The translations under genes were made by a program, and so were the position numbers. Under the pieces are notes generated by a model. It worked only from the letters and a program-made list of their open reading frames with translations. It ran no database searches and had not been told where the DNA came from. A stretch of DNA of 64,000 bases, taken from the NCBI RefSeq assembly GCF_027922005.1, contig NZ_BSEV01000005.1:186001-250000 (forward strand), given 5' to 3'. This DNA comes from Streptosporangium carneum (GTDB lineage Bacteria; Actinomycetota; Actinomycetes; Streptosporangiales; Streptosporangiaceae). This document shows, one piece after another, positions 8,477 through 16,859 of the stretch. Within the stretch, counting starts at the first letter, position 1, and every line of letters starts with the position of its first letter.

Positions 8477-9943
8477 ATGACGCACATGAACCACGCATCT
8501 GAATGGAGCAACGACATAGACACTCGTGAGCCGCTGGACATCGACCCCTTCGACGACCTTCCCGAGATCGGCGAGATGGATCTGGCCGAACGCCAGGCGC
8601 TACGCCGGGTCGCGGGGCTCTCGACAGAGCTCCAGGACGTCACCGAGGTCGAGTACCGCCAGCTGCGACTTGAGCGGGTCGTCCTCGTCGGCGTCTGGAC
8701 CTCGGGCACGGCGGTCGACGCGGAGAACTCGCTCCTTGAGCTGAAGCTCCTCGCGGAGACCGCGGGATCGGAAGTCCTGGAAGGAGTGATCCAGCGCCGT
8801 CAGAAGCCCGACACCGCGACCTACATCGGCTCGGGCAAGGCGCAGGAGCTCGCCGACATCGTCTCCGCCACCGGCGCCGACACCGTGGTGTGCGACGGCG
8901 AGCTGAGCCCCGGCCAGCTCCGGCAGCTGGAGGAGGTCGTCAAGGTCAAGGTCATCGACCGGACCATGCTGATCCTCGACATCTTCGCCCAGCACGCCAA
9001 GAGCAGGGAGGGCAAGGCGCAGGTCGAGCTCGCCCAGCTCAACTACCTGCTGCCGCGCCTGCGAGGCTGGGGTGGCAACCTGTCCCGCCAGGTCGGCGGT
9101 CGCGCCGCGGGCGGCGTCGGCATGGGCGGCCGAGGCCCCGGTGAGACCAAGATCGAGCTGGACCGCAGGCGGATCCGCGAGCGGATGGCCAAGCTGCGCC
9201 GGCAGATCACGGAGATGACCACCGCGCGGGAGACCAAGCGGGCGCGGCGCCTGGAGCGCGAGGTGCCTGCCGTGGCCATCGCCGGTTACACCAACGCGGG
9301 CAAGTCCTCGCTGCTGAACCGTCTGACCAGCGCGGGCGTGCTGGTCGAGGACGCCCTGTTCGCCACGCTGGACCCGACGGTCCGCAGGGCGCACACGCCG
9401 GAGGGCAGGCTGTTCACGCTGGCCGACACCGTCGGGTTCGTCCGGCACCTGCCGCACCAGCTGGTCGAGGCCTTCCGTTCCACGCTGGAGGAGATCGGCG
9501 ACGCCGACCTGATCCTGCACGTGGTCGACGGCTCGCACCCCGACCCCGAGTCGCAGCTCGCCGCCGTGCGGGAGGTGGTCGCCGACATCGAGGGCGCGCG
9601 CGACATCCCGGAGATCGTCGTCATCAACAAGGCCGACGTCGCCGACCCGGTGGTGTTGGCCCAGCTGACCGCGAGGGAGAAGCACACCGTCGTGGTCTCG
9701 GCCCGCACCGGCGCCGGGATCGGCGAGCTGATGGCGCTGATCGAGCGGGAACTGCCCCGGTTCGACCAGGAGGTCAGGCTGCTCGTGCCGTACCAGCGCG
9801 GTGACCTGATCTCCAGGGCCCACAAGGAGGGCGAGGTTCTCGGCCTCGAGCACACGGGAGACGGCACGATCCTGCACGCCAGGGTGCTGCCGAGTCTCTT
9901 CGCCGAGCTGGAGAGGACCGCCAAGCCGGTCGAGACCGTCTGA
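8477..9943 (+). CDS. hflX: Ribosome-associated GTPase HflX
   Basis: 488 residues. The HflX N-terminal domain (ATYIGSGKAQELADIV) and middle linker (GGRGPGETKIELDRRRIRERM) lead into a G domain with G1 GYTNAGKSS, G3 DTVGFVRHLPHQLV and G4 NKAD. HflX splits or rescues stalled 70S ribosomes under stress. It has a roughly 60-residue acidic N-terminal extension. ATG 8477 is followed by an in-frame ATG at 8486; neither has a strong Shine-Dalgarno sequence, so the exact start is uncertain. The gene is followed by a long bidirectional terminator shared with the convergent phosphatase gene. Confidence 0.95.
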   Translation: MTHMNHASEWSNDIDTREPLDIDPFDDLPEIGEMDLAERQALRRVAGLSTELQDVTEVEYRQLRLERVVLVGVWTSGTAVDAENSLLELKLLAETAGSEVLEGVIQRRQKPDTATYIGSGKAQELADIVSATGADTVVCDGELSPGQLRQLEEVVKVKVIDRTMLILDIFAQHAKSREGKAQVELAQLNYLLPRLRGWGGNLSRQVGGRAAGGVGMGGRGPGETKIELDRRRIRERMAKLRRQITEMTTARETKRARRLEREVPAVAIAGYTNAGKSSLLNRLTSAGVLVEDALFATLDPTVRRAHTPEGRLFTLADTVGFVRHLPHQLVEAFRSTLEEIGDADLILHVVDGSHPDPESQLAAVREVVADIEGARDIPEIVVINKADVADPVVLAQLTAREKHTVVVSARTGAGIGELMALIERELPRFDQEVRLLVPYQRGDLISRAHKEGEVLGLEHTGDGTILHARVLPSLFAELERTAKPVETV

Positions 9944-9958
9944 CCCGGGACTGTCCGC

Positions 9959-10010
9959 ACCCCGTCCCCGCCACCCGTTCGCCGCGAACGGGTACGGCGG
10001 GGGCGGGGTG
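9959..10010. terminator. Long bidirectional terminator hairpin
   Basis: Nested inverted repeats CACCCCG...CGGGGTG and ACCCGTTCG (9973-9981)/CGAACGGGT (9985-9993) with a 3-base loop form a stem of more than 20 bp between the convergent hflX and REC-PP2C genes. Confidence 0.8.
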
Positions 10011-10042
10011 TCGCCGTTTCCGTGTGACTTTCCGCCGGACGC

Positions 10043-11635
10043 CTACGGGTTCGGTCCCGGCTTCCTGCGGCGGAAGGCCACGAGCGCCACGTCGTCCTCG
10101 CGGGCGCCGAACTGCTTGATCAACCGGTCGCAGAAGAGCTCGAGGTCCTCCTCGACTGTCTCCGCCAGGTGCCGTACGATCTCCAGGCTCTCGTCGAGCA
10201 GCTTGTCGCGGTCTTCGATGAGGCCGTCGGTGAACATCAGCACGACCCCGTTCTCCGGCACGGTCAGCGTGTCGACCCGGTAGGTCTCGTCGGCCACGCC
10301 CAGCAGGAGGTTGCCCAGCCGGTCGTAGCGGGCCTCGTCGTCGCCGATGAGCAGCGGCGGGATGTGGCCCGCGTTCGCGACCTCCATCTCCCCGGTGGCC
10401 GGATCGATGAGGGTCAGGCACACGGTGGCGGTCATGCCGGGGTGGTAACGCCGCAGCACGTCGTTGAGCAGGGCCATGGACGCCCCGAGGTCCACCGTGC
10501 CGATGAGGGAGGCGCGCAGCGCGTGGCGGAGCTCCGCCATGACCGTCGCGGCGAGCAGGGAGTGCCCCTGGACGTCCCCGATGGCGATCAGCACCCGCTC
10601 GCCCAGCCGCAGGACCTCGTAGAAGTCACCGCCCACCTCGATGTTGTCGACCGAGGGCTGGTAACGCCAGCTGATCTCCAGTCCCGGAGTCTTGGGGAGG
10701 CTGGCGGGCAGCAGGCTGCGCTGCAGGGTGAGGGCGATCGCGTGCTCCTCCGCATACGCGCGCAGCGCGTCGACCGCGAGGGCCAGGGCCTGTCCGAGCT
10801 GGCGCAGGACGTTGGACTCGTCCTCGTCGAGCACGGGCACCGCCTCGACGCCGAGGTAGACCGGCGGCCTGCCGACCTTGGTGCGGCACAGCACCCCGGT
10901 GATGCCGCCCTCGACGGGCGAGTCCGGAATCAGTTTCAGCCAGTCGTCGAGGGCGACTGTGAAGACCTGCGTCCCGGCGGCGTTGCCCAGCGATATCGAG
11001 CTCAGCCTGGGCAGGGTGTCCGGTGTCGTGCTCCTGGACGTGGCGACGCTCTCCGGGGGAGTGGCGGCGTACCTGCGTATCCGCCCGTCCGGGGGCAGCG
11101 CCAGCGTCCCCGCCTGCCGGTCCAGGATCCGCGAGGTGCCCTCGACGGCGGTGGCGAGAAGCTCGTCGAAGGTGTCGGCGGAGTTCATCGCGAGGGTGAC
11201 CTCGGTGAGGGCGGCGAGCCGCTCGGCCATCCGCTCCGCTCGCTGCCGCGCCCGGTAGTAACGCAGAGTGGCCTCGACCGTCGCGGCGAACTCGTCGGGC
11301 TCGACCGGTTCCGCGAGGTACGCGTCGGCCCCGCGTTCGAGCCCGTGGGCCCGGTCCGCGGGGGTGATTGCCGCCCCGGAGATCTGGACGACCGGTATCG
11401 AGGCGGTCGCGGGGTCCGCCTTGATCTGCTCGCAGACCTCGTAGCCGCTGATGTCGGGCAGCCGGACGTCGAGGACGACCAGGTCAGGCCGTATCTCCCG
11501 GACCTTGGCGAGCGCCTCGAGGCCGCCGGTCGCCTGCATCACCTGGTGCCCGGAACGCCGCAGCCAGCTGGACAGGATGTAGAGCTTGGTCGGGGTGTCG
11601 TCCACGACGAGCACCGTGGCCTGCCCGTCGGTCAT
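10043..11635 (-). CDS. Response regulator with PP2C/SpoIIE-type phosphatase domain
   Basis: 530 residues. Residues 5-125 are a receiver domain with the phospho-acceptor Asp56 (LVVLDVRLPDISGYE). A linker helix and a GAF-like region (about 150-290) follow. The C-terminal 230 residues are a PPM/SpoIIE serine phosphatase with GGDFYE, GDVQGHS and FTDGLIE metal-binding motifs. Such proteins dephosphorylate STAS anti-anti-sigma factors when the receiver is phosphorylated. It is the last of six overlapping minus-strand genes and starts within the stop codon of the hybrid kinase (ATGA), which is therefore its probable cognate kinase. Related to RsbU/RsbP-type phosphatases. Confidence 0.9.
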   Translation of the reverse strand: MTDGQATVLVVDDTPTKLYILSSWLRRSGHQVMQATGGLEALAKVREIRPDLVVLDVRLPDISGYEVCEQIKADPATASIPVVQISGAAITPADRAHGLERGADAYLAEPVEPDEFAATVEATLRYYRARQRAERMAERLAALTEVTLAMNSADTFDELLATAVEGTSRILDRQAGTLALPPDGRIRRYAATPPESVATSRSTTPDTLPRLSSISLGNAAGTQVFTVALDDWLKLIPDSPVEGGITGVLCRTKVGRPPVYLGVEAVPVLDEDESNVLRQLGQALALAVDALRAYAEEHAIALTLQRSLLPASLPKTPGLEISWRYQPSVDNIEVGGDFYEVLRLGERVLIAIGDVQGHSLLAATVMAELRHALRASLIGTVDLGASMALLNDVLRRYHPGMTATVCLTLIDPATGEMEVANAGHIPPLLIGDDEARYDRLGNLLLGVADETYRVDTLTVPENGVVLMFTDGLIEDRDKLLDESLEIVRHLAETVEEDLELFCDRLIKQFGAREDDVALVAFRRRKPGPNP

Positions 11636-13371
11636 CGTGACTCCGCCTCGGAGTCCTCACCCTGCCCCAGGGCGCTCCGTACGGCCTTCAGCAGGCTGTC
11701 CCTGCGCAGTCCCTGCTTGGGGACGATCGTGCGGGCCTCCTGGGGGTACTGGTGCGAGCTCGCGACGGTCACCACGACCACCGGCACCTCGCGCAGCCGT
11801 TCGTCGGCGGCCATCCGCTGCAGCAGGGCGGCGCCGTCGAGCCTGGGCATCAGCAGGTCGACCAGCGCGAGGTCCGGCGGGTTCAACGCCATCATCTCGA
11901 GCGCGACCAGGCCGTCCGCGGCCTCGTCGACATGGGCGGCGAACCCGGAGAGCATCCGTCGCACGGTGGCGCGGAACTCCTCGTCGTCGTCGGCGACGAG
12001 GACCCGGTCGATCACCGGAACCCTGCCGTCGCGGATCGGCAGCCTGAGGGTGACCGTGGTCCCCTGCCCCGCCGTACTGGCCAGCCTGAGCGTGCCGCCC
12101 ATCGCCTCGGCCAGCCTGCGGGCGTACGGCAGGCCGAGCCCCGTGCCCTTGGTCCGCACCTGGATCGGCCCGGGCACCTGGTAGAACTCCTCGAAGACAC
12201 GCGCCTGGTGCTCCTCGGGCACGCCGATCCCGGTGTCGACCACTCTGAAGACGACCTCGTGGGTGGCCGAGTCAAGCCGCACGTCGAGGCCGACCTCGCC
12301 CTCCTCGGTGAACTTCAGCGCGTTGGACAGCAGGTTGCGCAGGACGCGGGTGAGCATCATCTCGTCGGTGACGATCTCCGACGCGTCGTCCGCGACCGTC
12401 ACCGACAGGGAGACCCGGTCGGTCCCCGTCGTCGGGCGCAGCGTCATGCGCAGCCGCTCGGCCAGCGCGACCAGGTCCACCGGAGCCGGCTGCGGATCCA
12501 GCCGGCCCGCCTGGGCCTTCGCCATGTCGAGCAGCTCGCTCACCAGGTTGAGGAGCGTCTCCGCCGATGAGCCGATGAGCTTGATCTGGTGCTGCTGCTC
12601 GTCGGCCAGCGGTTCCCCGCCGGGGCCGACCAGCAGACGCACCAGGCCGATGATCGAGTTGAGCGGGGTGCGCAGCTCGTGACTGACCGTGGCCCAGAAC
12701 CGGTCCTTGGCGGCGCTCGCCTCCCTGAGCTGCGCGGACTTCTCGTCCAGTTCGGCGTACAACGCGACGACGCCGCGGTTGGTCTCCTCCAGCTCCTCGG
12801 AGAGCTGGTTGTACAGGGCGAGCACGCCCTGGTTGGTCTCCTGGAGTTCGGCGTTGAGTTGCATGACCTCCTCCAGGGTCGCGGCGAGCTCGCGGTTCTG
12901 CTGGCGCAGCTCGTCGTAAGCGGTCGCGGGGGTCAGCTTCGCGAGTTTGGCCCGTATTTCCGCCACCGAGGGTCTCTGGCGGCCGGGAGGGAGCCGTTTG
13001 AGCATGCTTATCGTTCCCCTGGCGGGATCCAGTTCGATCACGTCGACAAGACGCCCCGCCAGCGTCACGCCGTCCGCCGACTGGAAACCGGCCTTCGCCG
13101 GGAGGTCGATCGTGACGAGCAGGCTGTCCTGCACGAGCATGAAGGCGGCGAACGCCTCCGACCTCTCGCCGAGCACCTCCCGTCCGATCTCGCTCAGGGC
13201 GGTGGCCATGCGGATCTGGTCCTGGGGCTCGAGCCCGGCGGCCTCGGCTACCTCACGGCCCAGCTTGCGCATGGCGAACACGTCCTGTTCGTCCCGGAGA
13301 TGCATCCGGATCAGCTCGTCGCCGTGCGGTTGCCCGGCCTCGCTGTCCCTGTGCCCGGCATCGCGGTTCAT
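11632..13371 (-). CDS. Hybrid histidine kinase with RsbT-like N-terminus and receiver
   Basis: 579 residues. Residues 15-130 resemble a small HATPase/RsbT-like or sensory domain. Residues 150-222 are a coiled coil containing a duplicated ETNxGVxALY motif. HisKA has the phospho-acceptor His231 (VSHELRTPLNS). HATPase motifs are NLLSNALKF (N box), DTGIGVP (G1) and KGTGLGLPYA (G2). A C-terminal receiver (about 455-575) carries Asp505 (ALVDLLMPRLDG). No membrane segment is seen, so it should be cytoplasmic. The start overlaps the preceding stop (ATGA) and its own stop overlaps the next start, giving tight coupling inside the Rsb-like cassette. Likely the input kinase for the adjacent REC-PP2C phosphatase. 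Confidence 0.88.
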   Translation of the reverse strand: MNRDAGHRDSEAGQPHGDELIRMHLRDEQDVFAMRKLGREVAEAAGLEPQDQIRMATALSEIGREVLGERSEAFAAFMLVQDSLLVTIDLPAKAGFQSADGVTLAGRLVDVIELDPARGTISMLKRLPPGRQRPSVAEIRAKLAKLTPATAYDELRQQNRELAATLEEVMQLNAELQETNQGVLALYNQLSEELEETNRGVVALYAELDEKSAQLREASAAKDRFWATVSHELRTPLNSIIGLVRLLVGPGGEPLADEQQHQIKLIGSSAETLLNLVSELLDMAKAQAGRLDPQPAPVDLVALAERLRMTLRPTTGTDRVSLSVTVADDASEIVTDEMMLTRVLRNLLSNALKFTEEGEVGLDVRLDSATHEVVFRVVDTGIGVPEEHQARVFEEFYQVPGPIQVRTKGTGLGLPYARRLAEAMGGTLRLASTAGQGTTVTLRLPIRDGRVPVIDRVLVADDDEEFRATVRRMLSGFAAHVDEAADGLVALEMMALNPPDLALVDLLMPRLDGAALLQRMAADERLREVPVVVVTVASSHQYPQEARTIVPKQGLRRDSLLKAVRSALGQGEDSEAESR

Positions 13372-14378
13372 ATGCCCGGCCTCACGGCGACCACACACGC
13401 GTCGTCTCTGCGGGTCCCGGCGTCCCGCAGCAGCGTGGTGGCGACGACGGAGGGGGAGCGCGTGACGAGGCCGGGATAGGAGGTGACGTCCCAACGGTCG
13501 GACAGGCCGTCGGAGTGGAGCACGACCACGCTGTGCGGCGGCACGACGTAGTCGTACTGGCGCAGGGTCCTGGCCTGGTGGCCGGCTATCCCCGGCACCG
13601 AGATCATTCCCTGTCTGCCCTCGTGGTGGGTGATCCACGCGGAGACGTTGCCGAGTCCCGCGAAGTTCACCGTGCCCGCGACCCGGTCGACGCGGGCGAC
13701 GGCGACGGCGCCGCCCCTGGTCTGGCCGAGCCCGGCGTGGATCCGCTCAAGGGAACCGATCGGCGTGAGGTCGGGGCGTTCGAGGAACAGCCGTACGGCC
13801 TCCCGCGAGGCGTGGGCCGCCGCGCTGCCGTGGCCGAGACCGTCGCAGAGCATCACGGTCACCGTGGCGCCGGTGTCGAAGGCCGCGAACGCGTCGCCGC
13901 AGACCTGCTCCTCGCCGATCGGACGCGTCACACCGCTCACCCGGCACGGAGGCTGGGGGGCTTTGCGCGCGGTGAAGTACATGCCGAGCACAGTGCCCCG
14001 TCCAGGCATGGAGTGAACCTCGTATCCGCTGGCCATCCGCGCGATGCCGCCCATGCCGATGCCGAGGGTGCCCGTGGTGGAGTACCCGTCGCGCAGGGCG
14101 CGGGACACGTCGCGCATCCCCGGTCCCCTGTCGACGGCGATGACCTCGACCGCCGACGCCATCTCGGGATGGGGGCGGATCAGCATGGTTCCCTCGATCG
14201 CGTGCTTGACCAGGTTCGAGGCGGCCTCGCTGACCGCGACGGCCACCCGCCCCGTGTCCTCCTCGTCGAACCCCCGGTTCTCGGCCAGCACCACGGCGGC
14301 GCGCCGAAGAGAGCCGATCGCGCTCGCGTCCTCGGCCCTCACCCATGTGTCGTTCTGGGAACCGATCACCTCGCCCAT
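13368..14378 (-). CDS. Fusion of anti-sigma-type HATPase and RsbX-like phosphatase
   Basis: 336 residues. Residues 15-140 are a GHKL ATPase of the RsbW/RsbT type: SEAASNLVKHA (N box, 50-60), DRGPGM (83-88) and GTLGIGMGG (103-111). Residues 150-336 are a SpoIIE/RsbX-like phosphatase with GDAFAAF, MLCDGLGHG (177-184), LHSDGLSDRWD and RRDDACVV. In Bacillus the RsbT kinase and RsbX phosphatase are separate proteins acting on RsbS/RsbR; here related activities are on one chain. ATG 14378 lies inside the end of the preceding rsbT-like gene (13-base overlap) and GTGACG precedes it. Which STAS protein it acts on cannot be told from sequence. Confidence 0.85.
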   Translation of the reverse strand: MGEVIGSQNDTWVRAEDASAIGSLRRAAVVLAENRGFDEEDTGRVAVAVSEAASNLVKHAIEGTMLIRPHPEMASAVEVIAVDRGPGMRDVSRALRDGYSTTGTLGIGMGGIARMASGYEVHSMPGRGTVLGMYFTARKAPQPPCRVSGVTRPIGEEQVCGDAFAAFDTGATVTVMLCDGLGHGSAAAHASREAVRLFLERPDLTPIGSLERIHAGLGQTRGGAVAVARVDRVAGTVNFAGLGNVSAWITHHEGRQGMISVPGIAGHQARTLRQYDYVVPPHSVVVLHSDGLSDRWDVTSYPGLVTRSPSVVATTLLRDAGTRRDDACVVAVRPGI

Positions 14379-14767
14379 TTCGTCACCGTGATCAGCGTTC
14401 CCTCTCCGGGAGCCGATTTGAGGTCGAACTCGTCGACCAGCCTGCGGGAGCCGCTGAGCCCCAGGCCGAGCCCGCCGCCGGTGGTCCATCCGTCGGTGAG
14501 CGCCTGCTCGATGTCGGGGATGCCGGGGCCCTCGTCGCTGAAGACCAGGCGCAGGCCCTTGCGAATGCCGTTGTGCACGATCTCGACGCGCACCTGCCCG
14601 CCGCCCGCGTAGACCAGCGCGTTGCGGGCCAGCTCGCTGGCCGCGGTCACGACCTTGGTCTGGTCGACAAGGGACAGGCCCACGTCTATGGCCGTGGTCC
14701 TGACGTGCTGGCGCACCAGGACGACGTCGCTGTTGCTGTTGACGGGCAGCTCGGCGGGAGTGGTCAC
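14366..14767 (-). CDS. rsbT: RsbT-like switch kinase
   Basis: 133 residues, the size of RsbT. GHKL ATPase motifs are TAASELARNALVYAGGG (N box), SDEGPGIPD (G1) and GGGLGLGLSGSRRLVDEF (G2). RsbT phosphorylates RsbS and RsbR in the stressosome and then activates a PP2C phosphatase. The GTG start overlaps the rsbS stop (GTGA). Order rsbR-rsbS-rsbT is the canonical stressosome order, which supports RsbT over the anti-sigma kinase RsbW. Confidence 0.88.
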   Translation of the reverse strand: MTTPAELPVNSNSDVVLVRQHVRTTAIDVGLSLVDQTKVVTAASELARNALVYAGGGQVRVEIVHNGIRKGLRLVFSDEGPGIPDIEQALTDGWTTGGGLGLGLSGSRRLVDEFDLKSAPGEGTLITVTKWAR

Positions 14768-15144
14768 TGGACGGCCGCGGCGATCCGGGAGCCCTCGAGG
14801 TGGTTCAGCAGCGCGACGCCCTTCTCGAGGTTGAGCGCGGTGCGGACGCCGCCGAGGGAGAGGCCGAGTTCCACGAGGGTGATCGCCACCGCGGGCCGCA
14901 TGCCGACGACCACCGTCTCGGCGTCGAGCATGCGGGAGATCGCCGCGATGGTGGCCAGCATGCGCCCGATGAAGGAGTCGACGATCTCGACCGCGGTGAT
15001 GTCGATGATCACACCTCGCGCGCCTGTCGCCACGACCTTGTCCGCCAGGTCCTCCTGGAGCGCCAGGACACTCTGGTCCTGGAGGTCGATCTGGATGGAG
15101 ACGATCAGGATGTCTCCGAGTTTCAGGACGGGTACGCGGTCCAT
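14764..15144 (-). CDS. rsbS: RsbS-like STAS stressosome scaffold
   Basis: 126 residues, a single STAS domain. It begins MDRVPVLKLGDILIVSIQ and contains GVIIDITAVEIVDSFIG. From family knowledge, the serine of the VDSF motif (Ser57 here) aligns with the phosphorylated Ser59 of Bacillus RsbS, so the switch residue is kept. The start overlaps the rsbR stop (TGATG) and the stop overlaps the rsbT start, as expected for a 1:1 complex. It should bind and sequester RsbT until phosphorylated. Confidence 0.9.
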   Translation of the reverse strand: MDRVPVLKLGDILIVSIQIDLQDQSVLALQEDLADKVVATGARGVIIDITAVEIVDSFIGRMLATIAAISRMLDAETVVVGMRPAVAITLVELGLSLGGVRTALNLEKGVALLNHLEGSRIAAAVQ

Positions 15145-16013
15145 CAGTCCTCCTCGGTCCGCACAGCGACGCGTGTCTTCCTGCTGACGAACTCGACCCC
15201 GCTCTCCCGCAGCGCGTGCGCGAGCGCGTCGGCGAGGGAGGCCTTGGTCACGATGTCGCCGAACTCGATGCCGAGGGTGACGATGGTGTGGGCGATCTGC
15301 GGGCGGATGCCGGAGATCACACACTCCGCGCCCATCAGCCGCGCCGCCACCACGGTCTTGAGGAGGTGCTGGGCGACCTGGGTGTCCACCGCGGGCACGC
15401 CGGTGATGTCGATGACCGCGTGCTCGGAACCGGTGTCGACCAGCGTCTGCAGCAGCTTCTCCATCACCACCTGGGTCCTGGCCGAGTCGAGCGTGCCGAC
15501 CAGTGGCACCGCGACGATGCCCTCCCAGAGCTTGACCACCGGGGTGGAGAGCTCCAGGAGCTGCTCCGCCTGGTCGATGATCACCTTCTCGCGCGCGGCC
15601 GCGTAGTTCTCCATCGTCAGCAGGCCCAGGTCGTCGATGAGCTGGGAGAACCAGATGAAGCCCCGCAGAGCCTCGGGGGAGCCGTCGGTCTCGATGCTCT
15701 CGTAGAGCGCCTCCTTCAGGCCGAACACCACGACGGCGGTCTCGGTCGGCGTGAACCCCTGGCGGGCGCGGGAACGGGAGAGCTCGGCGAGCAGTCCGCG
15801 CAGGTCGGAGTCTCCCGACCCGTCGAGCGACTGTCGCAGCGCCTGGTAGAGCTCCCGCAGCTGCCCGGCCAGACTGCTCCGGTCCACGTGGCTGCTCGAG
15901 GACGATCCCGCTATCTCCAGCCAGCGCTTGAGGACGCGCTCCTCGTTTTCCTGAAGTAGCTCTTCTATGCGACGCCGACCGGCGTCCGTGGGGACGGACA
16001 AGGTGACTCCCAT
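15144..16013 (-). CDS. rsbR: RsbR-type stressosome sensor with C-terminal STAS domain
   Basis: 289 residues. Residues 15-150 form an all-helical N-terminal domain of the RsbRD_N type rather than the globin-like fold of RsbRA. The linker QAEQLLELSTPVVKLWEGIVAVPLVGTLD leads into a STAS domain with IDITGVPAVDTQVA. Alignment by eye to Bacillus RsbRA places Ser177 (LDS) at the Thr171 site and Thr211 (VDT) at the Thr205 site, so both RsbT phosphosites have hydroxyl residues. ATG 16013 is the first Met after the poorly conserved upstream frame; no clear Shine-Dalgarno sequence is seen. First gene of the six-gene cassette. Confidence 0.88.
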   Translation of the reverse strand: MGVTLSVPTDAGRRRIEELLQENEERVLKRWLEIAGSSSSSHVDRSSLAGQLRELYQALRQSLDGSGDSDLRGLLAELSRSRARQGFTPTETAVVVFGLKEALYESIETDGSPEALRGFIWFSQLIDDLGLLTMENYAAAREKVIIDQAEQLLELSTPVVKLWEGIVAVPLVGTLDSARTQVVMEKLLQTLVDTGSEHAVIDITGVPAVDTQVAQHLLKTVVAARLMGAECVISGIRPQIAHTIVTLGIEFGDIVTKASLADALAHALRESGVEFVSRKTRVAVRTEED

Positions 16014-16859
16014 GCGTGCGGCCTGTGGATAGCTCGCCCGAAAGATTACATGGTATGTCCTGCTTAAAGCCTGTTTCGGGGCTGCGTGACGGGTGTCACT
16101 GGACGGAGGAAAGCCGGATGGAAAAGGCGGTGAATGCCACGCTCCAGCCCTGGGAGAGCCGTGTCCTCCTGTCGGAGGGTGGTGAACGTCACCGCTTTCC
16201 CGCGGGCCGGTTCGCGAACCCGGGCGTCCGGTCCGCGAAGCGGGGCGCCCGCTCCTCCCGCGGGCTCCGGCCTGCCGTCGCCGCGTCGGCGCGGACCGTG
16301 CCCGCCTCTTCGATTTCAACAGCCTAGGTGGGTGGTGTGCGACCTTTCAAATGACATCCTTGCCACGGGTGGGCTTTGTGGGATGCACTGATGGCGCGGC
16401 GAAACCGTACAAAAGCCTCAAAAGCGACAGTGGTCGGCCAAGGTTTGGATTGCTACCATAAGGCAAATCCAGCGAGAAGCTGGGGCGCAAGTTGTCCTGG
16501 TGACCGCTGTTGTCGATGAGCAAGAAGTGGCCTGAGCAGTGCAAACATGTTCGGGTCGCGCGGGGCCACGGAACCGCTGGGTCAGATGTGGTTGCGGTGA
16601 AGCGGCGTTCTTCCCAATTAGCCTGTACAGCGAGCTCACTTGTGAAATAACGTAACTGAACTGAAATCGCCTGATCATGATCTCGGCGATACTGTCCCCG
16701 CACAACGATATGCGGATGAGAGCAGGAGACTCCCCCAATGTCGTCTGGACTCACAGCGAACCCGGCGAGCCTGACGCCCCGCGTCGGCCGGGACGGTTCG
16801 TCGTGTCCGGAGACGGTCTCCCTCCCGACATCTATCCCTGCGTGCAAGGCTGTGATGCG
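16014..16859. other. 846-base intergenic region between rsbR and hutI
   Basis: No convincing gene on either strand. The part from about 16330 to 16740 is clearly less GC-rich than its surroundings and should hold the divergent rsbR and hutI promoters. An imperfect inverted repeat (TTTGGATTGC near 16446 against GCAAATCCA near 16466) sits in it. I could not assign a -35/-10 pair with confidence. Confidence 0.5.

Noticed and set aside
16418..16738. 106-codon minus-strand frame in the hutI upstream gap
   Set aside because: Composition and lack of a ribosome site argue against coding; no recognisable domain.
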